Below, piece by piece: positions 59,538-64,000 of a DNA stretch of 64,000 nt. The DNA comes from Streptomyces diacarni. Its GTDB lineage: Bacteria > Actinomycetota > Actinomycetes > Streptomycetales > Streptomycetaceae. A program made the translations under genes and the position numbers. A model generated the notes under the pieces. That model was given only the letters and a program-made list of their open reading frames with translations. It did not search any database and was not told where the DNA came from. The stretch is from NCBI RefSeq assembly GCF_003323715.1, contig NZ_QOIN01000035.1, positions 124,001-188,000 of the forward strand. The letters are read 5' to 3'. Each line of letters begins with the position of its first letter. Positions within the stretch are counted from its first letter, which is position 1.

Positions 59538-59732
59538 GTGGCCATCTCGCTGTCCGTAGTCGTGCTGTTGGCGGTCATCCTGGTGGTAATGATCAGGAGC
59601 AAGTCCATCAAGCCGGGGCCGGCCATCGTCGCCATGCTCTTCGGCTTCTTCCTTGCCTCCACGGGCATGGCGCCGTCGATCAACAGGTTCCTGAACTCGA
59701 TCGCCGACACGATCAACCAGATCAGTTTCTAG
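59538..59732 (+). CDS. Small membrane protein, 64 residues
   Basis: GTG start at 59538. Two hydrophobic segments are visible: residues about 2–19 (AISLSVVVLLAVILVVMI) and about 28–44 (GPAIVAMLFGFFLASTG), joined by the basic loop RSKSIKPG. A short polar tail with SINRFLNSIADTINQISF ends the protein. Codon usage is strongly biased as in real genes of this genome. Function unknown. It precedes tRNA-Gly (opposite strand). Confidence 0.8.
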   Translation: MAISLSVVVLLAVILVVMIRSKSIKPGPAIVAMLFGFFLASTGMAPSINRFLNSIADTINQISF

Positions 59733-59905
59733 CCGTACCGACGCCCCGCCGAATCCCGGCCGCCCCTGGAACGACACGGGCGGCCGCGGGCTGTCCGCGC
59801 GCGGACACAGGGCGTACGCGGCGGCGCGCCGCCGGGCGTGCCCGCGGGGCCGGCAGGCGTACCCGCGGGGCCGCCCAGCAGCGCTGAGCAGGCTCTTTCC
59901 GTGCC

Positions 59906-59939
59906 GAAGGCCCGGCCCCCACCAGGGGGCCGGGCCTTC
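59906..59939 (-). terminator. Terminator of the tRNA-Gly transcript
   Basis: GAAGGCCCGGCCCCC and its exact complement form a 15-bp stem around ACCA, just beyond the 3' end of the minus-strand tRNA. Confidence 0.8.
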
Positions 59940-59945
59940 GTTGCG

Positions 59946-60016
59946 AGCGGGCGACGGGAATCGAACCCGCGTAGCTGGTTTGGAAGACCAGGGCTCTACC
60001 ATTGAGCTACGCCCGC
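59946..60016 (-). tRNA. tRNA-Gly (anticodon TCC)
   Basis: A 71-nt cloverleaf on the minus strand: acceptor GCGGGCG/CGCCCGC with discriminator T, D arm GTAGCTCAATGGTAGAGC, anticodon stem-loop CTGGT-CTTCCAA-ACCAG (TCC reads GGA/GGG), and T arm GCGGGTTCGATTCCCGT. CCA is not encoded. Confidence 0.95.
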
Positions 60017-60072
60017 AGAGGCCGGATCGGCACAGCCGCATCCTACGACATGTACTCTACGTGTCGCATCGA

Positions 60073-60149
60073 CGGGGTGTGGCGCAGCTTGGTAGCGCGT
60101 CCGCTTTGGGAGCGGAAGGTCGTCGGTTCGAATCCGGCCACCCCGACCA
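60073..60149 (+). tRNA. tRNA-Pro (anticodon TGG)
   Basis: A cloverleaf with acceptor CGGGGTG/CACCCCG, D arm GCGCAGCTTGGTAGCGC, anticodon stem-loop TCCGC-TTTGGGA-GCGGA (anticodon TGG), T arm around GGTTCGAATCC, discriminator A and an encoded CCA (60147–60149). Divergent from tRNA-Gly and about 100 bp before tig. Confidence 0.95.
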
Positions 60150-60251
60150 CGTACTATGAAAGACGCGCGTGCCTGTGTCGTGTCTGCATGCATACGGGGC
60201 GCAGCTCAAGAATCAGCAAGACCCCCAATGCCAGCCCCAAGGAGACCGACC

Positions 60252-61664
60252 GTGAAGAGCGCCGTGGAGACCCTGAACCCGACCCGGGTTCGGCTCACTG
60301 TCGAGGTGCCCTTCGAGGAGCTCAAGGACAGCCTCGACGCGGCGTACAAGAAGATCAACCAGCAGGTCAGCGTTCCCGGCTTCCGCAAGGGCAAGATCCC
60401 CGCGCGCCTGATCGACCAGCGCTTCGGCCGCGGTGCCGTCCTCGAAGAGGCCGTCAACGACGCGCTCCCGAAGCTCTACCAGTCCGCCGTCGACGAGGGC
60501 GAGCTCAACGTGCTCGGCCAGCCCGAGGTGGACATCACCGAGCTGAAGGACAACGAGCTGCTGGCCTTCACCGCCGAGGTGGACGTGCGTCCGGAGATCG
60601 AGATTCCGGACTACAGCGGCATCGAGGCCGAGGTGGACGCCGTCGAGGTCTCCGACGAGGACGTGGACAAGGCCGTCGAGCAGCTGCGCGAGCGGTTCGC
60701 CTCCACCTCCGTCGTCGAGCGCGCCGCCGGCGACGGTGACGTGGTCAAGATCGACCTCGAGGCGAAGATCGACGGCGAGGTCCTGGAGGACGGCGTCGCC
60801 CAGGGCGTGGACTACACGATCGGCTCCGGTGAGCTGCTGGACGGCATCGACGAGGCCGTCACGGGGCTGGAGGCCGGCGGTTCGGCCACCTTCGCCTCCG
60901 AGCTCAAGGGCGGCTCGGGCGCCGGCCGGGAGGCCGAGGTCTCCGTCACGGTCGAGTCCGTCTCCGCGCGGGAACTCCCCGAGCTGGACGACGAGTTCGC
61001 GCAGATGGCCAGCGAGTTCGACACGCTGGAGGAAGTGCGCGAGGACAGCCGCAAGCGGCTGGCCGACCAGAAGAAGTACGAGCAGGCCACCCAGGCCCAG
61101 GAGAAGGTGCTCGACGCCCTTCTGGAGCTGACCGAGGTGCCGGTCCCGGAGAAGCTGCTCGCCGACGAGATCGAGAGCCGCAAGCACAACCTGGTCAACC
61201 ACCAGCTCGGCCAGCTCGGCCTCGACCTGGGCTCGTACCTGAAGATGCAGGACAAGTCCGAGGAGGAGTTCGACGCCGAGCTCAAGGAGCAGGCGGAGAA
61301 GGGCATCCGCACCCAGTTCGTCCTGGACGAGCTGGTCAGCAAGGAGAAGCTCAACGTCAGCCAGGAAGAGCTGACGGAGCACCTGATGCGCCGCGCCCAG
61401 TCCTCGGGCATGAGCCCGGACCAGTTCGCGCAGGCCGTCGTCGAGGGCGGCCAGGTGCCGGTGCTCGTCGGTGAGGTCGCCCGCGGCAAGGCCCTGGCGA
61501 CCGTGGTCGAGGCCGTCACCGTCAAGGACACCAACGGCGAGGTCGTCGACCTGAGTGACGAGGACGGCGAGGACGGTGCGGCCGAGACCGAGGCCGCCGC
61601 CGAGACGGCCGAGGCCGCCGCCGAGGGCGACGAGAAGTCCGGCGCGGAGAAGGCCGAGGGCTGA
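60252..61664 (+). CDS. tig: Trigger factor
   Basis: A ribosome-bound chaperone of 470 residues that shields nascent chains and has prolyl isomerase activity. The N-terminal domain contains the ribosome-docking motif [12 protein letters not shown] near residue 45. The FKBP-like domain spans about 155–245 ([20 protein letters not shown] … [14 protein letters not shown]). The helical C-terminal domain ends in an acidic Ala/Glu-rich tail. GTG 60252 is preceded by AAGGAG, and the protein begins [25 protein letters not shown] as expected. It is followed by a strong terminator and then clpP1, the standard actinobacterial order linking folding to degradation. Confidence 0.98.
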   Translation: MKSAVETLNPTRVRLTVEVPFEELKDSLDAAYKKINQQVSVPGFRKGKIPARLIDQRFGRGAVLEEAVNDALPKLYQSAVDEGELNVLGQPEVDITELKDNELLAFTAEVDVRPEIEIPDYSGIEAEVDAVEVSDEDVDKAVEQLRERFASTSVVERAAGDGDVVKIDLEAKIDGEVLEDGVAQGVDYTIGSGELLDGIDEAVTGLEAGGSATFASELKGGSGAGREAEVSVTVESVSARELPELDDEFAQMASEFDTLEEVREDSRKRLADQKKYEQATQAQEKVLDALLELTEVPVPEKLLADEIESRKHNLVNHQLGQLGLDLGSYLKMQDKSEEEFDAELKEQAEKGIRTQFVLDELVSKEKLNVSQEELTEHLMRRAQSSGMSPDQFAQAVVEGGQVPVLVGEVARGKALATVVEAVTVKDTNGEVVDLSDEDGEDGAAETEAAAETAEAAAEGDEKSGAEKAEG

Positions 61665-61690
61665 CCGCGCCCCCGAGCACGGACCCGCGG

Positions 61691-61735
61691 ACGGGGGGCG
61701 CCAGGGCGCGAGAGCACGCCCCTGGCGCCCCCCGT
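61691..61735 (+). terminator. Terminator of tig
   Basis: ACGGGGGGCGCCAGGG-CG pairs with CGCCCCTGGCGCCCCCCGT (18–19 bp with one bulge) 26 bp after the stop. Confidence 0.85.
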
Positions 61736-61767
61736 TCGGCTGTCGGCCCGGCCGGTCGGGGAACCTG

Positions 61768-61778
61768 CGCTCACAGCG
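61768..61778. promoter_or_regulatory. Candidate ClgR operator upstream of clpP1
   Basis: CGCTCACAGCG fits the ClgR core CGC-Y-N-A-N-R-GCG exactly. It lies about 42 bp upstream of a -10-like TAGGGT (61820–61825) that lacks a good -35, as expected for an activator-dependent promoter. Confidence 0.55.
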
Positions 61779-61893
61779 AAATGCGCTCTGACCGGGATGG
61801 CTGCCGCCGGGTGGCGCGTTAGGGTCCCCAGTAGACGAAGACCCCAGTGACGGCCAGCTTCGCGTGGCCGTCCGGACACGAGCAGGTGGACAC

Positions 61894-62511
61894 GTGACGC
61901 TTCCGAAGCCTTCCGCCGCCGGTGAGCCCAACTACGGTGGCGGCCTCGGCGACCAGGTCTACAACCGGCTGCTCGACGAGCGCATCATTTTCCTCGGCCA
62001 GCCGGTGGACGACGACATCGCCAACAAGATCACCGCCCAGCTCCTTCTCCTCGCCGCCGACCCGGACAAGGACATCTTCCTGTACATCAACAGCCCGGGC
62101 GGTTCGGTCCAGGCGGGCATGGCGATCTACGACACCATGCAGTACATCAAGAACGATGTCGTCACCATCGCCATGGGACTCGCGGCGTCGATGGGCCAGT
62201 TCCTGCTGACCGCCGGCACGCCCGGCAAGCGGTTCGCGCTGCCCAACGCCGACATCCTCATCCACCAGCCCTCCGCGGGCCTGGCGGGCTCGGCCACCGA
62301 CATCAAGATCCACGCCGAGCAGCTGCTGCGCACCAAGAAGCGGCTGGCGGAGCTGTCGGCGGCGCACAGCGGCCAGACCGTCGAGCAGTGGACCCGCGAC
62401 GCGGACCGTGACCGCTGGTTCACCGCCGAGGAGGCCAAGCAGTACGGTCTCATCGACGAGGTCTACGGCAGCGCCGCGCAGCTTCCGGGCGGCGGCGGAA
62501 CGGGCGCGTGA
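61894..62511 (+). CDS. clpP1: ATP-dependent Clp protease proteolytic subunit 1
   Basis: A serine protease subunit of 205 residues. The catalytic Ser99 lies in GLAASMGQF and His124 in ILIHQPS, with the Asp further on; LYINSPGG is the oxyanion-region motif. The short N-terminal propeptide and the Gly-rich C-terminus (GGGGTGA) are typical of Streptomyces ClpP1. GTG 61894 has an AGGTGG site; GTG 61864 is less likely. It assembles with ClpP2 and an unfoldase such as ClpX to degrade tagged and regulatory proteins. Transcription is probably activated by ClgR. clpP2 follows after 100 bp with no terminator. Confidence 0.97.
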   Translation: MTLPKPSAAGEPNYGGGLGDQVYNRLLDERIIFLGQPVDDDIANKITAQLLLLAADPDKDIFLYINSPGGSVQAGMAIYDTMQYIKNDVVTIAMGLAASMGQFLLTAGTPGKRFALPNADILIHQPSAGLAGSATDIKIHAEQLLRTKKRLAELSAAHSGQTVEQWTRDADRDRWFTAEEAKQYGLIDEVYGSAAQLPGGGGTGA

Positions 62512-62611
62512 GACCCGCCACAGCGCCGCACGGCACGCCTTCGTGCGGCCCCGCGCCGCACGGCTCCCGCCCCGACCGCAGCCACCCGTTCATCTCCAGG
62601 AGAACCTCCCG

Positions 62612-63271
62612 ATGACCTCACTTCAGCCGGGCCCGCGGGCCGAGTTCACCGGCATCGCGCCCGAGTCCCGCTACATCGTCCCGCGCTTCGTCGAGCGCAC
62701 CTCGCAGGGCGTGCGGGAGTACGACCCCTACGCGAAGCTCTTCGAGGAGCGCGTGATCTTCCTCGGGGTGCAGATCGACGACGCCTCGGCCAACGACGTC
62801 ATGGCGCAGCTGCTGTGCCTGGAGTCGATGGACCCCGACCGCGACATCTCGATCTACATCAACTCCCCGGGCGGCAGCTTCACGGCGCTGACGGCGATCT
62901 ACGACACGATGCAGTTCGTCAAGCCCGACGTCCAGACCGTCTGCATGGGCCAGGCGGCCTCCGCCGCCGCGGTGCTGCTCGCCGCCGGTACGCCCGGCAA
63001 GCGGATGGCGCTGCCGAACGCCCGCATCCTCATCCACCAGCCCTACAGCGAGACGGGCCGTGGCCAGGTCTCCGACCTGGAGATCGCGGCCAACGAGATC
63101 CAGCGGATGCGCGACCAGCTGGAGGACATGCTCACCAAGCACTCCACCAAGGAGCGCGAGGTCATCTCCTCCGACATCGAGCGCGACAAGATCCTCACCG
63201 CTGAGGAGACCCTGGAGTACGGGCTGATCGACCAGATCGTCACGACCCGCAAGTCCTCCGTGGGAGTCTGA
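62612..63271 (+). CDS. clpP2: ATP-dependent Clp protease proteolytic subunit 2
   Basis: The second ClpP subunit, 219 residues. The N-terminal extension ([32 protein letters not shown]) is longer than in ClpP1. Catalytic Ser117 is in [12 protein letters not shown] and His142 in [19 protein letters not shown] is the conserved strand. The ATG at 62612 is preceded by CCAGGAGAA, an excellent ribosome site. ClpP1 and ClpP2 form a mixed tetradecamer in actinobacteria. A long inverted repeat separates this gene from clpX. Confidence 0.97.
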   Translation: MTSLQPGPRAEFTGIAPESRYIVPRFVERTSQGVREYDPYAKLFEERVIFLGVQIDDASANDVMAQLLCLESMDPDRDISIYINSPGGSFTALTAIYDTMQFVKPDVQTVCMGQAASAAAVLLAAGTPGKRMALPNARILIHQPYSETGRGQVSDLEIAANEIQRMRDQLEDMLTKHSTKEREVISSDIERDKILTAEETLEYGLIDQIVTTRKSSVGV

Positions 63272-63296
63272 CGGAGCATGTTCAGGCGGCCCACAT

Positions 63297-63352
63297 CCCC
63301 TGGGAACGACACGGCGCGGCGCGGGAAGTGTCGGCCGGGTCGTTCCAAGGGG
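63297..63352. terminator. Long inverted repeat between clpP2 and clpX
   Basis: CCCCTGGGAACGAC (63297–63310) pairs with GTCGTTCCAAGGGG (63339–63352) with one mismatch. The 28-nt loop can form an inner GACAC/GTGTC stem. It may end or attenuate clpP transcription, or act as a leader element for clpX. Confidence 0.6.
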
Positions 63353-63446
63353 GGCCCATTCCGGCGGCCGGGCAAGGTACCGTCGTTTCAGCACGTACCT
63401 CGGTCCGTATATCCCTGACGGATCCCAGGCGAAGGGGAAGCTCCTC

Positions 63447-64000
63447 GTGGCACGCATCGGTGATGGCGGCGATCTGCTCAAGTGCTCGTTCTGCGGCAAG
63501 AGCCAGAAGCAGGTGAAGAAGCTCATCGCGGGGCCAGGTGTGTACATCTGCGACGAGTGCATCGATCTCTGCAACGAGATCATCGAGGAGGAGCTCGCCG
63601 AGTCCTCCGAGGTGCGCTGGGACGAGTTGCCCAAGCCCCGGGAGATCTACGAGTTCCTCGAGGGCTACGTCGTCGGCCAGGAGGCCGCGAAGAAGGCGCT
63701 CTCGGTCGCGGTCTACAACCACTACAAGCGCGTCCAGGCGGGCGAGAACGGGAGCGGACGGGACGACGGCATCGAGCTGTCGAAGTCCAACATCCTGCTG
63801 CTCGGGCCCACGGGCTCCGGCAAGACACTGCTGGCGCAGACGCTGGCCAGGATGCTGAACGTGCCCTTCGCCATCGCCGACGCCACGGCGCTCACCGAGG
63901 CGGGCTACGTCGGTGAGGACGTCGAGAACATCCTGCTGAAGCTCATTCAGGCGGCGGACTACGACGTCAAGAAGGCCGAGACCGGGATCATCTACATCGA
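63447..64000 (+). CDS. clpX: ATP-dependent Clp protease ATP-binding subunit ClpX (3' end outside window)
   Basis: The first 184 residues of the AAA+ unfoldase that delivers substrates to ClpP. The N-terminal zinc-binding domain has Cys13, Cys16, Cys35 and Cys38 (KCSFCGKSQ … [10 protein letters not shown]). After a linker come [23 protein letters not shown] and the Walker A motif [11 protein letters not shown], then [22 protein letters not shown]. The GTG at 63447 follows GAAGGGGAAG and begins [18 protein letters not shown], the standard start. The gene has a 175-bp upstream region with an inverted repeat and may have its own promoter. Confidence 0.97.
   Translation, partial: MARIGDGGDLLKCSFCGKSQKQVKKLIAGPGVYICDECIDLCNEIIEEELAESSEVRWDELPKPREIYEFLEGYVVGQEAAKKALSVAVYNHYKRVQAGENGSGRDDGIELSKSNILLLGPTGSGKTLLAQTLARMLNVPFAIADATALTEAGYVGEDVENILLKLIQAADYDVKKAETGIIYI

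Overview
The window is a 64 kb stretch of a Streptomyces (or very close actinomycete) chromosome. The evidence is very high GC with strong GC bias at third codon positions, GTG/TTG starts with GTGA/ATGA overlaps, the tig–clpP1–clpP2–clpX order, a GlnX–GlnH–PknG operon, a snapalysin with a divergent LysR gene, and an Fe-type SOD gene preceded by a Nur-type box. Nothing looks like a prophage, transposon or biosynthetic cluster; the region is mostly core chromosome with lineage-specific inserts. All assignments are read from the sequence and family knowledge; no database search was run.

Layout. 1–4.1 kb: the end of a thioester-type surface protein with an LAXTG sortase signal, a repeat-rich gap, ettA, a hotdog thioesterase and an unknown gene. 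4.1–11.7 kb (minus): a three-gene FtsX/MacB-like ABC operon whose ATPase carries an AbrB-like tail. 11.8–14.2 kb (minus): a truncated haemoglobin and an ABC-2 exporter pair. 14.6–27.2 kb (plus): the most interesting region, an extended PknG signalling cluster (GlnX membrane sensor, GlnH binding protein, coiled-coil protein, PknG kinase, PP2C phosphatase, VWA protein, FHA protein with collagen-like repeats). 27.4–35 kb: MscS channel, HNH nuclease, DUF1963 protein, a small Thr-Ser-Glu repeat protein coupled to a MalQ homologue that has lost catalytic residues, a secreted GH29 fucosidase and a small membrane protein. 35.1–44 kb: a Vsr/DUF559-like protein, two M1 aminopeptidase paralogues, snapalysin and its probable LysR regulator. 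44.2–51.4 kb: an Rv2466c-like thiol protein, sodF with a Nur box and a probable s-SodF RNA in its 3' UTR, two amino-acid permeases, bioY, rpiB and a Nei-type glycosylase. 51.5–59.7 kb: an Eis-like acetyltransferase, a SpoIIE-type phosphatase, another ABC/FtsX pair, an acyltransferase-3 membrane protein and a small membrane protein. 59.9–64 kb: tRNA-Gly and tRNA-Pro, then trigger factor, clpP1, clpP2 and the start of clpX.

How the genes may work together. The 14.6–27.2 kb cluster contains the parts of a complete phosphorylation circuit: an external ligand-binding protein, a membrane relay, a kinase, a phosphatase, a phosphothreonine reader and a VWA scaffold. Zinc ribbons recur in the kinase, phosphatase and FHA protein. 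tig and the clp genes form a folding/degradation block with a ClgR-like site upstream. sodF, its Nur box and the 3' UTR RNA fit nickel-dependent switching between Fe- and Ni-SOD.
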